A stretch of 64,000 nucleotides of DNA from Spirosoma arboris (GCF_009754945.1 NZ_WPIN01000007.1:62001-126000), one strand, 5' to 3'; counted from the first letter of the stretch, positions 54,228 to 63,656 are shown. Numbers and translations: made by a program. The notes: generated by a model not told the origin, from the letters alone.

Positions 54228-55331
54228 ATGAAACTAATACGAATCATTATTCCTCTACTGGCGCTCACGGCCCTGTTTGTATTTTTCGGAGTACTGCCGC
54301 GTATCAAGAATACGCAGGAGTTAAAAGCGGCTTCTGAAGAGGAAAAGACCCGCGAACCTATTGTGAATGCCGTTACGTTGAAACACTCGTCAGATACGAC
54401 GGGTTTGACGCTCCCCGGCCAAATTCAGCCGTATCGGCAAACGCCTTTATACGCCCGTACGCAGGGGTTTCTGCGCAGGTGGTACACGGATATCGGTGCG
54501 CAGGTAAAACAAGGCCAATTGCTGGCCACAATTGATGTGCCTGAACTGGACCAGGATATCGTTCGTGCTAAAGCGGATCAGCAACTGGCACAAACCAATC
54601 TTGATCGCTTGCAAAGTGTACAATTACCGGGTGCAGTAGCAAAACAGGATATTGATACCCGGCAATCGGGAGTTGCAGTTGCTCAGGCTAATCTGGGCCG
54701 ATTACAGGCGCTGAAAGATTTGCAGCAAATTCGGGCTCCTTTTAGTGGAGTGATTACCAGTCGGACGGCTGAAAATGGCGTAATTGTGTCGCCGGGAGCC
54801 GGGCAACCTCTATTTACCCTTTCTGAGTTGGGTACATTGCGGGTATTTGTCGATGTACCACAGACGTACTACCGGTTTATAAAGATTGGTATGCCGGCTA
54901 CAGTTATTGTACCTGAGCTTAAGAATCAGAAGTTTATGGGTAAAGTAGTTCGGACCTCAGGCGCGCTACGGAATGATTCGCGGACATTATTGGCCGAAGT
55001 GGTGATTCCGAATCCTAAACAGGCACTGCCATCGGGTTTATATAGTCAGGTTAAATTTGATATGATTTCGGCCAAAGCACCGGTATTAATTCCGGCGAAT
55101 GCCTTACAGATAACCTCCGAAGGAGCAAGAGTTGTGGTTGTTGACCCCGACCAACGTGTGCGGTTTGTTTCAATTACATTAGGTCGCGATTATGGTACAA
55201 CCCTCGAAGCGACCAATGGACTGACCGGACAGGAAACCGTAATAACTAATCCGAACGACCGACTTCGTGAGGGTCAGAAAGTTCGATTCCGGAAAGGGAG
55301 TATTGCCGAAAAAACCGTAGCCCAACGATGA
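54228..55331 (+). CDS. RND efflux periplasmic adaptor (HlyD family)
   Basis: A 367-residue membrane fusion protein. An N-terminal hydrophobic segment (about 5-22) anchors or exports it. The lipoyl halves are LYARTQGFLRRWYTDIGAQV and IRAPFSGVITSRTAENGVIV; between them is a short coiled-coil hairpin of about 60 residues (LDQDIVRAKADQQLAQTNL). Beta-barrel and membrane-proximal domains follow (RVFVDVPQTYYRF, VLIPANALQI). It links the permease to the TolC-like channel; the TolC gene start overlaps its stop (ATGA). Confidence 0.94.
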   Translation: MKLIRIIIPLLALTALFVFFGVLPRIKNTQELKAASEEEKTREPIVNAVTLKHSSDTTGLTLPGQIQPYRQTPLYARTQGFLRRWYTDIGAQVKQGQLLATIDVPELDQDIVRAKADQQLAQTNLDRLQSVQLPGAVAKQDIDTRQSGVAVAQANLGRLQALKDLQQIRAPFSGVITSRTAENGVIVSPGAGQPLFTLSELGTLRVFVDVPQTYYRFIKIGMPATVIVPELKNQKFMGKVVRTSGALRNDSRTLLAEVVIPNPKQALPSGLYSQVKFDMISAKAPVLIPANALQITSEGARVVVVDPDQRVRFVSITLGRDYGTTLEATNGLTGQETVITNPNDRLREGQKVRFRKGSIAEKTVAQR

Positions 55332-56827
55332 GAAAAAGTATAGTTTGTAGTTTGTGGTTTGTAGTTTATAGTTGCGTAACACTGGCCCAAACAGCCCCTA
55401 TCAGCCCGCCGAGCGGTGCTGTGACCATTCAACCAGGGAATGGGTCAACGAATACACCGGGTACTATTCAGCCACAGTCGCCTGCGGCAACTGGTACGAA
55501 TGCCCAAATAACTAACGGAACGTCGATTTCAAACTCTGCCGATCTGGCTCCAACGCTAACTGTTAGCGGCTTCCGTCGATTTGGCGACCCCATGCTTGAA
55601 TCACTGATTCAGTTGGGTTTAGACAATAGTCCTAACCTCCGGGCAGCTCTTAGCCGATTGGAAGAAGCTCGTATCCGGGTGCGGGTGGCGCAGTCGTTCC
55701 TATCACCTTCATTACGGAGCTCTGCCCTTATTACAACGCAGAGTCTGTCTCAGCGCCGGCCGCTAGCGCTAACCACGGCAGCACCAGATGAAACTCCTCG
55801 ATTTCAGTTAAGTACGTTTCAGTTGTTGCCAATCGATGCCAGCTATGAACTGGATTTGTTCAAACGAATTCGGAACAGCATTGTCGTTGCTGATTTGCAG
55901 GCCCAGGCCAGTGTAGCTGACTATCAGTCATTTCGCCTGACGCTGGCATCCGATATTGCCCGGACGTATTTGCTCATTCGGGGTAATGATGCCGAACAGG
56001 CCGTTTTTCGTCGGAATATTCAATCCCGAGATACAACCTTGTCTATTCTTCGCGAACGTTTTCGCGTTGGGTTAATTAACCAAATTGATGTGCAACGGGC
56101 CGAAACTGATTATGCGGGTTTGCAGGTAACACTCAAAGGACTTGAGCGTGCTCGCGTCGAATTGGTAAATGGCTTGGCACAACTTTGTGCACAGGACCCT
56201 AACCAGTTTTCGGTTCCCAATGGCGCCTTGCCAACGACCGTTCCAAGCTATCCTTATGCCAGCGTTTCGCCAGAGCAGTTGCAGAATCGCCCAGATCTGG
56301 TTCAATTTATTCGGCAAAACCAGATTTCGGCTGCCCAGGTTACGGTTCAACAGAATAGTACTATGCCGAGAGTAAATCTAATTGGCTCAGCAGGATTACT
56401 ATCTGGTCGGATTGGTCCATGGTTCACGGCCAGCAGTGCAACTTACATTGTGGGGGTTAATGCCTCGGTACCACTTTATGAAGGCCATCGCGCTCGGCAG
56501 AATATTGCTCTTTCGAAGCAGTTGGTACAAACCAATCAGCAAGTTTATCAGCAGTCACTACAGGTAGCTCAGCGAGATGCCGAAACGGCACTGGATAACC
56601 TTACATTGCTGCGCCAACAGATTGATCTGCAAGGGCAAACATTGACGCTCGCTCGCCGGACAGAACAATATAACCGCGAACTTTATGTTCGGGGACTAGC
56701 TACATATCTGGAAGTTCTTGATGCGCAACGGACTATTCTTTTAACTGAACAACAGTTAGTTCAACTCCGGAGCCAGGAGTCTCAATACGCAGTTCTTCTA
56801 TTACGGTCTGTTGGTGGGGATTGGTAG
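55328..56827 (+). CDS. TolC-family outer-membrane channel of the RND pump
   Basis: A 499-residue outer-membrane efflux protein. After the signal peptide (about 1-20) comes a low-complexity Pro/Gly/Thr-rich stretch of about 55 residues, then two TolC repeats: DPMLESLIQLGLDNSPNLRAALSRLEEARIRVRVAQS and, in the second half, LQNRPDLVQFIRQNQISAAQVTVQ and a closing LATYLEVLDAQRTILLTEQQLVQ. It forms the exit duct. The lipobox Cys seen in NodT-type members is doubtful here (VVYSC lies within the signal). Last gene of the operon; a 22-bp hairpin follows. Confidence 0.93.
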   Translation: MRKSIVCSLWFVVYSCVTLAQTAPISPPSGAVTIQPGNGSTNTPGTIQPQSPAATGTNAQITNGTSISNSADLAPTLTVSGFRRFGDPMLESLIQLGLDNSPNLRAALSRLEEARIRVRVAQSFLSPSLRSSALITTQSLSQRRPLALTTAAPDETPRFQLSTFQLLPIDASYELDLFKRIRNSIVVADLQAQASVADYQSFRLTLASDIARTYLLIRGNDAEQAVFRRNIQSRDTTLSILRERFRVGLINQIDVQRAETDYAGLQVTLKGLERARVELVNGLAQLCAQDPNQFSVPNGALPTTVPSYPYASVSPEQLQNRPDLVQFIRQNQISAAQVTVQQNSTMPRVNLIGSAGLLSGRIGPWFTASSATYIVGVNASVPLYEGHRARQNIALSKQLVQTNQQVYQQSLQVAQRDAETALDNLTLLRQQIDLQGQTLTLARRTEQYNRELYVRGLATYLEVLDAQRTILLTEQQLVQLRSQESQYAVLLLRSVGGDW

Positions 56828-56861
56828 AGTAAGTCATTTAGTAGGCCAACTTCTTTAAAAG

Positions 56862-56914
56862 CGAACATCAAAAAAGCAGTACCTATAAGATGGGTACTGC
56901 TTTTTTGATGTTCG
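56862..56914. terminator. 22-bp perfect hairpin between convergent genes
   Basis: Arms 56862-56883 and 56893-56914 match perfectly, loop of nine bases. A run of six A in the first arm becomes a run of T in the second. It lies between the TolC stop (56827) and the ettA stop (56930) and probably ends both transcripts. Confidence 0.8.
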
Positions 56915-56929
56915 ACGATACACTTGAAA

Positions 56930-58597
56930 CTAGGCCAGCTTTTTATATTTAATCCGCGTTGGCGTAGCATCTGAGCCTAAGCGTTTACGTCGGTTTTCTT
57001 CGTATTCTGAAAAGTTTCCTTCAAACCAGTAAACTTGAGAATCACCTTCAAAAGCCAGAATATGGGTGGCAATACGATCTAGGAACCAGCGATCGTGGCT
57101 AATGACAACGGCGCAACCAGCAAAGTTTTCTAAACCTTCTTCAAGCGCCCGTAACGTATTCACATCCAAATCATTGGTTGGCTCATCCAGCAGTAGCAGG
57201 TTGGCCCCTTCTTTGAGTGTCATAGCCAGATGAACCCGGTTACGCTCACCACCTGATAGCGTTCCGATTTTCTTTTCCTGGTCAGCCCCGCCAAAATTAA
57301 ATCGGCTTACATAGGCACGAGCATTCGACTGCTTCCCTCCCATTATAATCCAATCGTTGCCCCCAGAAATCGTTTCATAGACTGTTTTGTTGGGATCTAA
57401 CCCATCATGTTCCTGATCGACGTAAGCCACTTTTACCGTTTCGCCCACGTCGAACGTGCCCGAATTGGGTTTATCCCGGCCTGTAATAAGTTTAAAGAGC
57501 GTTGTTTTCCCAGCACCATTAGGGCCAATGATTCCCACGATACCACCTTGTGGCAACCTGAATCCCAAATGTTCGAAAAGAAGTCGATCGCCGAAGGCTT
57601 TGGATACATCTTCAGCTTCAATGACTTTAGCACCTAATCGTGGCCCTGCTGGAATGAAAATTTCCAGCTTTTCATCCCGTTGCTTGGCGTCCTCATTTAA
57701 TAGCCGTTCATAAGCTCCCAAACGAGCTTTCGACTTAGCCTGACGCGCTTTAGGCGCCATTTTCACCCATTCCAACTCGCGCTGAAGGGTTTTCTGCCGC
57801 TTCGATTCCGTCTTTTCTTCTTTAGCCAGTCGATTTTGCTTCTGCTCTAGCCACGAGGAATAATTGCCTTTCCAGGGAATACCTTCGCCCCGGTCAAGTT
57901 CAAGAATCCAGCCTGCTACATTATCCAGAAAGTAGCGATCGTGCGTTACAGCAATAACTGTTCCCGAATACTGCCGGAGGTGTTCTTCCAGCCATAGTAC
58001 AGATTCAGCATCCAGGTGGTTCGTTGGCTCGTCAAGCAACAATACATCAGGTTGTTGAAGCAATAGGCGGCATAGAGCGACCCGGCGTTTTTCGCCCCCA
58101 GATAGCGTATCAATCAGCGCATCGGATGGTGGGCAACGTAACGCATCCATCGCTCGTTCGAGTTTCTGATCAAGCTCCCAGGCGTTGTAATGATCAAGTT
58201 TTTCCTGAACCTCACCTTGCCGATTAATAAGTTTATCGAAGTCAGCGTCGGGATCGCCAAAAGCTTCATTAATCTCGTCAAACTCTTTCAACAGATTTAC
58301 GACTTCCTGTACCCCTTCTTCAACTACCTCACGTACTGTTTTGCCAGCCTCAAACTTTGGTTCCTGCTCAAGCATCCCAACCGAATAGCCTGGAGAAAAC
58401 ACGACTTCTCCGGTATAATTTTTGTCTATTCCTGCAATGATGCGTAATAAGGTTGATTTACCGGAACCATTCAGTCCCAAAACACCGATTTTTGCACCAT
58501 AAAAAAAGGAAAGGTAGATGTTCTTTAGGATTTGTCGGTTAGGCGGAATATTTTTACTCACGCCTGCCATAGAGAAAATTATGGTTTCCTGACTCAT
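56930..58597 (-). CDS. ettA: ABC-F protein, energy-dependent translational throttle EttA
   Basis: From the ATG at 58597 the protein has 555 residues, the normal length; 30 extra codons upstream would cover the promoter region and are rejected. Two ABC domains are seen: Walker A GLNGSGKST and GPNGAGKTT, signatures LSGGEKRR and LSGGERNR, Walker B LLLDEPTNHLD and LLLDEPTNDLD. The linker is charged and helical. No membrane segment is present. EttA binds the ribosomal E site and couples initiation of elongation to the ATP/ADP level. It is divergent from the DUF349 gene. Confidence 0.96.
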   Translation of the reverse strand: MSQETIIFSMAGVSKNIPPNRQILKNIYLSFFYGAKIGVLGLNGSGKSTLLRIIAGIDKNYTGEVVFSPGYSVGMLEQEPKFEAGKTVREVVEEGVQEVVNLLKEFDEINEAFGDPDADFDKLINRQGEVQEKLDHYNAWELDQKLERAMDALRCPPSDALIDTLSGGEKRRVALCRLLLQQPDVLLLDEPTNHLDAESVLWLEEHLRQYSGTVIAVTHDRYFLDNVAGWILELDRGEGIPWKGNYSSWLEQKQNRLAKEEKTESKRQKTLQRELEWVKMAPKARQAKSKARLGAYERLLNEDAKQRDEKLEIFIPAGPRLGAKVIEAEDVSKAFGDRLLFEHLGFRLPQGGIVGIIGPNGAGKTTLFKLITGRDKPNSGTFDVGETVKVAYVDQEHDGLDPNKTVYETISGGNDWIIMGGKQSNARAYVSRFNFGGADQEKKIGTLSGGERNRVHLAMTLKEGANLLLLDEPTNDLDVNTLRALEEGLENFAGCAVVISHDRWFLDRIATHILAFEGDSQVYWFEGNFSEYEENRRKRLGSDATPTRIKYKKLA

Positions 58598-58607
58598 TAA
58601 TTTCTGA

Positions 58608-58615
58608 TAGATTTG
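58608..58615 (+). promoter_or_regulatory. Candidate -7 element of the DUF349 gene
   Basis: TAGATTTG on the plus strand, 56 bases before the ATG at 58672, matches the consensus. No TTG at the ideal distance upstream. It interleaves with the divergent promoter of ettA. Confidence 0.35.
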
Positions 58616-58632
58616 TGGTTGGCAATTACCCT

Positions 58633-58663
58633 CAAATTTAACCCACAGCGCAGCCTTAACCAA
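58633..58663 (-). promoter_or_regulatory. Bacteroidetes-type promoter of ettA
   Basis: On the minus strand, TTG (58663-58661), 20 bases, then TAAATTTG (58640-58633) match the -33 and -7 elements. Transcription would begin near 58626, about 28 bases before the ATG at 58597. This supports the short reading of ettA. Confidence 0.65.
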
Positions 58664-58671
58664 GCACAGTA

Positions 58672-59949
58672 ATGGAAAACGCTTCACTGGTAGATGAATA
58701 CGGTTACGTCAAAGACGGAAAGGTATTTTTGAAAGGCTACCTGAACTACGAAGACCGCCAGATAGGCGAAGTCAAACGCACCGAGCAGGAAGCGCTCGAT
58801 TATTTTAAAAATCGCTTCATCATCGCGGAGAACAAAGTCAGTCAGTTAGAAAAAGACATCGACGAAGCTCAGAACAAAGGTTCGTATCTGACAAAACTGG
58901 TTCAACTCCGCAAGAAACTACTCGGTTTCGATGCATTAGGAGACTTCCCTCCTCTGCTCGATCGGCTGGACGAACAAGAGAAGTTGCTGGCCGATTTAAT
59001 TACGGTCAATCAACGAAAGAATTACGACATCAAGCGGGCATTGATTGCCGAAGCCGAAGCCATTGTCGACAGTACAGACTGGCGTACAACAGCTGACGCT
59101 TTACAGGAAATCAAGACCAAATGGATCAAGACCGGACCGGTAGATAAGTCGGTTGAGGTGGAAGTGGAGGGTCGGTTTCAGGAACTGCTAGACGGCTTTT
59201 TTCAGCGTCGACGTGAGTTCTTTAATGAGCAGAATAAAGTCATTCAGGAGCGCCTTGATAAGTATGATGAGCTTATTCGGTTAGCATTTAGGGCAAACCG
59301 ATTAGGTGATTTAGACGCGGCTTTTCAGGAAGTTCGGCGACTTAACAATGCCTGGAAAGCAGTTGGTGAGGTTCCGATCAAGAAAAGTGGTAAACTGTAT
59401 AAGCAGTTTAAGAAAGCAACAACGATGTTCTACACGAAATACAACGACGTGAAGGGCATTGTTATGGTTCCCAAGATTGATCCGCGTATTGAGGCTCAAA
59501 TGAAAATGGCCGATGAAGTGGAGAAGCTCTCCAAACAATCCGACATTTTTGCTGCTGCTGAGCGAGCTAAAGTGCTACTCAATGCCTGGAAAGAGATTCG
59601 GGTGCCGTTTAAGCTACAGGATAAAGTCGTTAACGAGCGTTTCCGGGCAGCCTGCGACAAAATTTTTGAGCTAAGTTATCTTGGCCGTGTCCTGACTCGC
59701 AAATACCCCGCTTTTGAGCTTAAAAGCCAGTCGGAGCAGATTCGGACGAAAATTCGGGAGATGGAATACCTCGTTAAGCGTGAGAAAAACGACTTGCAAT
59801 TTGCCTTACAGGATGCAGATGGTCTCGATCCATACAAGGACGAAGACAAGCAAATTCTGAATAAGATCAATACTCAGAAACGGAAAATCGCGATGAAAGA
59901 AACGATTTTACGTGAGTTGCAAAAACAACTGGAAACAGCTGGGTATTAG
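58672..59949 (+). CDS. DUF349-domain protein
   Basis: A 425-residue, highly charged and almost entirely helical protein. It has several DUF349-like helical repeats (LQEIKTKWIKTGPVDKSVE, FQEVRRLNNAWKAVGEVP, LNAWKEIRVPFKLQDKV) and a C-terminal coiled coil (IREMEYLVKREKNDLQFAL). No signal peptide or membrane segment. The family has no established reaction; a nucleic-acid or protein scaffold role is inferred from the helical repeats. The stop codon is the first part of an 18-bp palindrome. Confidence 0.9.
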   Translation: MENASLVDEYGYVKDGKVFLKGYLNYEDRQIGEVKRTEQEALDYFKNRFIIAENKVSQLEKDIDEAQNKGSYLTKLVQLRKKLLGFDALGDFPPLLDRLDEQEKLLADLITVNQRKNYDIKRALIAEAEAIVDSTDWRTTADALQEIKTKWIKTGPVDKSVEVEVEGRFQELLDGFFQRRREFFNEQNKVIQERLDKYDELIRLAFRANRLGDLDAAFQEVRRLNNAWKAVGEVPIKKSGKLYKQFKKATTMFYTKYNDVKGIVMVPKIDPRIEAQMKMADEVEKLSKQSDIFAAAERAKVLLNAWKEIRVPFKLQDKVVNERFRAACDKIFELSYLGRVLTRKYPAFELKSQSEQIRTKIREMEYLVKREKNDLQFALQDADGLDPYKDEDKQILNKINTQKRKIAMKETILRELQKQLETAGY

Positions 59950-59981
59950 TTTGTCATGCTGACGTCAGCATGACAAACTAA
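59946..59981. terminator. 36-base perfect palindrome at the DUF349 stop
   Basis: Arms 59946-59963 and 59964-59981 are perfect inverse copies without loop; the TAG stop (59947-59949) lies in the first arm. A second stem follows directly (59982-59992 with 60008-60018, 11 bp), ending in ATTTTAG. Together they make a strong tandem terminator. Confidence 0.7.
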
Positions 59982-60041
59982 CGAAACGTGCCTCGGTTTA
60001 TAATCGGGGCACGTTTCGCATTTTAGGATTGTTGTTAGGAT

Positions 60042-60317
60042 ATGGAAACGACCCTGATTAATTCTGATACTATTATCTCTGACACAGACTTCCGGGCAGC
60101 TATTATTCCTGGCAAATTCGTGCGTCTTGAGTATTTGACCGACCTGAGTGAATTTATCAAAGCCGACGTAATAATCAAGCAACTTCTTCATGAAAATGGT
60201 GCAGAATGGCTTGAATTAGCCACGGGAGAAATTATACCTCTTGATCGTGTCGTGAGTGTTTCGGGCAAATTATCGCCGAAATATCCTGGTTACGGCAACT
60301 ACTCCTGTGATTGTTAA
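60042..60317 (+). CDS. Small protein of unknown function
   Basis: A 91-residue soluble protein. The core IPGKFVRLEYLTDLSEFI-KADVIIKQLL and WLELATGEIIPLDRVVSVSGK looks like a small beta-barrel with an inserted helix. The overall size and the final LDRVVSVSG element recall small regulatory proteins of the Rof/Sm-like type, but the match is by shape only and I do not claim the family. It stands alone between two strong hairpins and ends in YGNYSCDC. Confidence 0.65.
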   Translation: METTLINSDTIISDTDFRAAIIPGKFVRLEYLTDLSEFIKADVIIKQLLHENGAEWLELATGEIIPLDRVVSVSGKLSPKYPGYGNYSCDC

Positions 60318-60343
60318 GGCTTAGCTACCCCAAATAGCAAAAG

Positions 60344-60379
60344 CAAACCCCCATTGATTTCGAAATCAATGGGGGTTTG
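60344..60379. terminator. 36-base perfect palindrome between convergent genes
   Basis: Arms 60344-60361 and 60362-60379 are perfect inverse copies, followed by GTTTTAC. It lies between the small gene at 60042-60317 and the end of serS (60402) and fits a bidirectional terminator. Confidence 0.8.
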
Positions 60380-60401
60380 TTTTACTAAGCTCTACAAAAT
60401 T

Positions 60402-61673
60402 TTACTCAATCGTCTCAAATCCACAATACGGCACCAACACCTTTGGAATTCGAATACCTTCTGGCGTTTGGTTATTCTCTAGAATAGAGGCCAGAATACG
60501 TGGTAGCGCTAAGGCCGAGCCATTTAGGGTGTGCATCAGTTGCATCTTCCCTTCTAACTTCGAGCGGAGTTTGAGTCGGTTGGCCTGATAGGTTTCGAAG
60601 TTTGAAACCGAGCTAACTTCCAGCCAACGCTGCTGAGCGGCAGACCAGACTTCCATATCGTAAGTAAGTGCCGATGTAAAACCCATATCGCCCCCACAAA
60701 GCCGTAAGACACGATAAGGCAGCTCTAGTTTTTGAAGTAAGCTCTGCACATGCAAACTCATTTCCTCCAGAGCGGCATACGAATTTTCAGGCTTTTCAAT
60801 CCGAACAATTTCAACTTTGTCAAATTGGTGTAATCGGTTCAACCCTCGTACGTGCGCACCCCAAGAGCCTGCTTCACGACGGAAACAAGGTGTATAACCG
60901 ACGTTTTTAACAGGCAACTGGCTTTCAGGAAGAATAATATCGCGGTAGATATTCGTGATGGGAACCTCTGCTGTTGGAATCAGGTATAATTTATCTTCCG
61001 TAACGTAGTACATCTGCCCTTCTTTGTCTGGCAATTGTCCCGTTCCAAAACCCGAATCCTCATTCACCACAATCGGCGGCTGAACTTCCATATACCCAGC
61101 TTTCAGCGCTTCATCCAGGAAGAAATTAATCATAGCCCGTTGAATTCGAGCGCCTTTGCCCTTATAAACTGGAAAACCTGCTCCCGAAATCTTAACGCCT
61201 AACTCGAAGTCGATAATATCATACTTCTTGATCAGCTCCCAGTGTGGTTGCGCTTTTTCATGAAGTGTTGGCTTCTCTCCGTGTTCCAGCACAACTTCAT
61301 TATCCTCAGGCGTGCGCCCTTTGGGAACGCTGCTGTGGGGAATGTTGGGAATGGTTACGAGTACTGCCTGCAAATCAGACTCAATTTGCCGAAGGGCATC
61401 AGCAAGATCTTTTGAACGCGCTTTTAAGTCTGCGGTTTCGGCTTTTGCCGCTTCGGCAGCTGCTTTATCGCCAGCTTTCATCAACGCACCAATTTGGCCC
61501 GCCTTAGCATTGGATTGAGCCAATACATCATCAAGTTCACGTTGGGTATCGCGTCGTTTTTGGTCGAGTGTGAGTACCTGATCAATGGCGCTCTCGGCAT
61601 TAGCGAAATTCCGTTTGCGAAGGCCTGCTAACGTCGTTTCTTTATTTTCGCGGATAAATGGAAGCTGGAGCAT
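60402..61673 (-). CDS. serS: Seryl-tRNA synthetase
   Basis: A 423-residue class II synthetase. The N-terminal coiled-coil arm (about 30-105) is rich in Ala, Glu and Lys and would bind the long variable arm of tRNA-Ser. The catalytic core shows GKGARIQRAMINFFLDEAL (motif 1 region), LIPTAEVPITNIYRD, TPCFRREAGSWGAHVRGLNR (motif 2) with HQFDKVEIV, and the motif 3 region near NGSALALPRILASILEN, where the usual TARA-type arginine is in place. Length and start are typical. It is codirectional with the aspartokinase and ribH genes, 67 bases after the aspartokinase stop. Confidence 0.98.
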   Translation of the reverse strand: MLQLPFIRENKETTLAGLRKRNFANAESAIDQVLTLDQKRRDTQRELDDVLAQSNAKAGQIGALMKAGDKAAAEAAKAETADLKARSKDLADALRQIESDLQAVLVTIPNIPHSSVPKGRTPEDNEVVLEHGEKPTLHEKAQPHWELIKKYDIIDFELGVKISGAGFPVYKGKGARIQRAMINFFLDEALKAGYMEVQPPIVVNEDSGFGTGQLPDKEGQMYYVTEDKLYLIPTAEVPITNIYRDIILPESQLPVKNVGYTPCFRREAGSWGAHVRGLNRLHQFDKVEIVRIEKPENSYAALEEMSLHVQSLLQKLELPYRVLRLCGGDMGFTSALTYDMEVWSAAQQRWLEVSSVSNFETYQANRLKLRSKLEGKMQLMHTLNGSALALPRILASILENNQTPEGIRIPKVLVPYCGFETIE

Positions 61674-61740
61674 TATCGTATTTGAAGCTTGGCCCTTCTT
61701 GTAAAAAAGCCAATAAGGTTAGTCAATAGTTAGTCGCCAA

Positions 61741-63069
61741 TTACTCGTTAGCAAAAAGGCCATCATTTAGTGCGTTCAAGGCTTCTGCTTTATAACGACC
61801 ATGAACGAGCAACGACAGGTTACTTTCTGTACCGCCATACGAAATCATCCGAATAGGAATATTCTTCATAGCGTTGAAAACTCGAATCGCAACACCTTCG
61901 TTATCAGCGCTAAAATTACCAACGATACAAATAATCGTCTGGTCAAAATCAGGCTCTTCAAGTGTGCAGAACGTATTCAGCTCGTCTGTGATTTCCTGAA
62001 TGCGCTCTGTGTTGTCAATAGTAACCGATACCGAAACTTCGGACGTGGTTATCATATCAACGGGCGTTTTATACTTCTCGAAAATCTCAAAAATCCGACG
62101 CAGAAAACCATAGGCGTTCAGCATACGGGTCGAGTGAATGTATAAAGCGGTTATACCATCTTTGGCCGCAATGGCTTTGAACACCTGATCACTAGTCCGG
62201 TCGGCAATGAGGGTACCAGGTGCACTAGGGTCCATCGTGTTTTTCAAACGTACCGGTACGCCAAACATTCGCGCAGGAGTAATCGTGGACGGATGTAAAA
62301 TTTTCGCACCGAAATAAGCCAATTCAGCCGCTTCATCGAACGTCAACTCCCGAACAGGGAATGTATTTTTCACAATGCGCGGGTCGTTGTTGTGCATCCC
62401 GTCGATATCAGTCCAAATCTGAATTTCCTCAGCGCGCATGGCGCCACCAATCAGAGAAGCGGTATAATCTGAACCACCCCGTTTGAGGTTATCGACCTCG
62501 CCACGCGGATTCCGGCAGATAAATCCTTGGGTGACGATAATTTGCTTATCGGCATGCAAGGGTAGTATTTCTGCTAGTTTCTGCTCGGTAAAGTGAATTT
62601 CTGGCTCGTTGTCGGCGTCTATCCGCATAAATTCCAGCGCAGGTAACAAGGTTGATGCTACCCCTTCTTCAGTTAGAAATGCCTGAAAAATCTGTGTACT
62701 GAGCAGTTCTCCTTCGGCTACTAACTCCTTCTCCTGCTTGAGCGTGAACGGCTTAATGCCTACCAGCGAACGGATAAATGAAAATTCGTTATCGATGATC
62801 TTTTGCCCAGCAGCTTTACCATCGGTCGTTTTATACAACTCATCGACAAAGTTGTCATAGTGCGCTTTAAGGACATCAATCTTAGCATTTGCATCGGCAT
62901 CATTAGTTGCCTTAAGTGATTCTCCGATGGCTAGAAGTGCGTTGGTAGAACCAGACAAAGCCGACAAGACGACAATTTTACGAGTGTCGTCTTCAGTAAT
63001 CAGATTTCGAATCGACTGCATACGCTCAGGTTTCCCAACCGACGTACCGCCAAATTTCCAGACGTGCAT
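61741..63069 (-). CDS. Aspartokinase
   Basis: A 442-residue monofunctional aspartate kinase. It starts with VWKFGGTSVGKPERMQ (ATP-binding KFGGTSV), followed by RGGSDYTASLIGGAMRAEEIQIWTDIDGM and the FDEAAELAYFGAKILHP segment. The C-terminal 150 residues form two ACT domains (TTSEVSVSVTIDN and CIVGNFSADNEGVA), which suggests feedback control by lysine or threonine. There is no homoserine dehydrogenase part. It catalyses the first step to lysine, threonine and methionine. A 28-bp inverted repeat lies between it and ribH. Confidence 0.96.
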   Translation of the reverse strand: MHVWKFGGTSVGKPERMQSIRNLITEDDTRKIVVLSALSGSTNALLAIGESLKATNDADANAKIDVLKAHYDNFVDELYKTTDGKAAGQKIIDNEFSFIRSLVGIKPFTLKQEKELVAEGELLSTQIFQAFLTEEGVASTLLPALEFMRIDADNEPEIHFTEQKLAEILPLHADKQIIVTQGFICRNPRGEVDNLKRGGSDYTASLIGGAMRAEEIQIWTDIDGMHNNDPRIVKNTFPVRELTFDEAAELAYFGAKILHPSTITPARMFGVPVRLKNTMDPSAPGTLIADRTSDQVFKAIAAKDGITALYIHSTRMLNAYGFLRRIFEIFEKYKTPVDMITTSEVSVSVTIDNTERIQEITDELNTFCTLEEPDFDQTIICIVGNFSADNEGVAIRVFNAMKNIPIRMISYGGTESNLSLLVHGRYKAEALNALNDGLFANE

Positions 63070-63076
63070 TTTTTTA

Positions 63077-63153
63077 AGCGAAAGAGTGAATGAGTGAAAG
63101 AGCGAATAAGTTGGGAGCTATGTGGCGCTCTTTCACTCATTCACTCTTTCGCT
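63077..63153. repeat. 28-bp inverted repeat built of a GAAAGAG/GAATGAG simple repeat
   Basis: Arms 63077-63104 and 63126-63153 are perfect inverse copies around a 21-base loop. Each arm is itself made of near-repeats (GCGAAAGAGTGAATGAGTGAAAGAGCG), which is unlike the other hairpins here. It lies between the ribH stop and the aspartokinase start. It could attenuate transcription between the two genes or be a mobile palindromic repeat. Confidence 0.75.
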
Positions 63154-63155
63154 CT

Positions 63156-63656
63156 TTAAAATTTACTATAAACTTGTTGTTGTAATCCGAGCATTTTGAT
63201 AGCTGTTATAGCAGCTTCGTCGCCTTTATTACCATGCTTTCCGCCCGCCCGGTCTAGAGCCTGTTGCTGATCGTTGGGGGTTAGCACACCAAAAATGACG
63301 GGTTTATTTGTTTTCAGACTAACGTTCGTCAGACCTTGTGCCACAGCGTGATTTATGTAATCGTTGTGTTTGGTTTCGCCCTGAATCACGCAACCAAGTG
63401 CGATTACAGCATCAATGTCATCGCGTTGGGCGAACCATTGTGCTCCCAAACTTAACTCGTAGCTGCCCGGTACGTTGCCCCGAATAACGTTTTCGGGTTT
63501 GGCCCCGTACTGAAGCAAAATTTGATAAGCACCTTCGAATAGCGCTTCGGTAACCTCCGTGTTCCATTCTGAAACCAGAATAGCAAACCGTCGTTGGCTA
63601 ATATCGGGGAGTTCGTCTGTTGAAAAGACGCTTAGATTTTTTAAGTCAGATGCCAT
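63156..63656 (-). CDS. ribH: 6,7-dimethyl-8-ribityllumazine synthase
   Basis: A 166-residue lumazine synthase, of normal length. It shows SEWNTEVTEALFEGAYQILL (substrate region), VPGSYELSLGAQWFAQRDDIDAVIALGCVIQGETKHNDYI with the conserved histidine, and FGVLTPNDQQQALDRAGGKHGNKGDEAA. It joins 5-amino-6-ribitylaminouracil and dihydroxybutanone phosphate in riboflavin synthesis and assembles into a pentamer or capsid. No other rib gene is in the window. Confidence 0.97.
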   Translation of the reverse strand: MASDLKNLSVFSTDELPDISQRRFAILVSEWNTEVTEALFEGAYQILLQYGAKPENVIRGNVPGSYELSLGAQWFAQRDDIDAVIALGCVIQGETKHNDYINHAVAQGLTNVSLKTNKPVIFGVLTPNDQQQALDRAGGKHGNKGDEAAITAIKMLGLQQQVYSKF

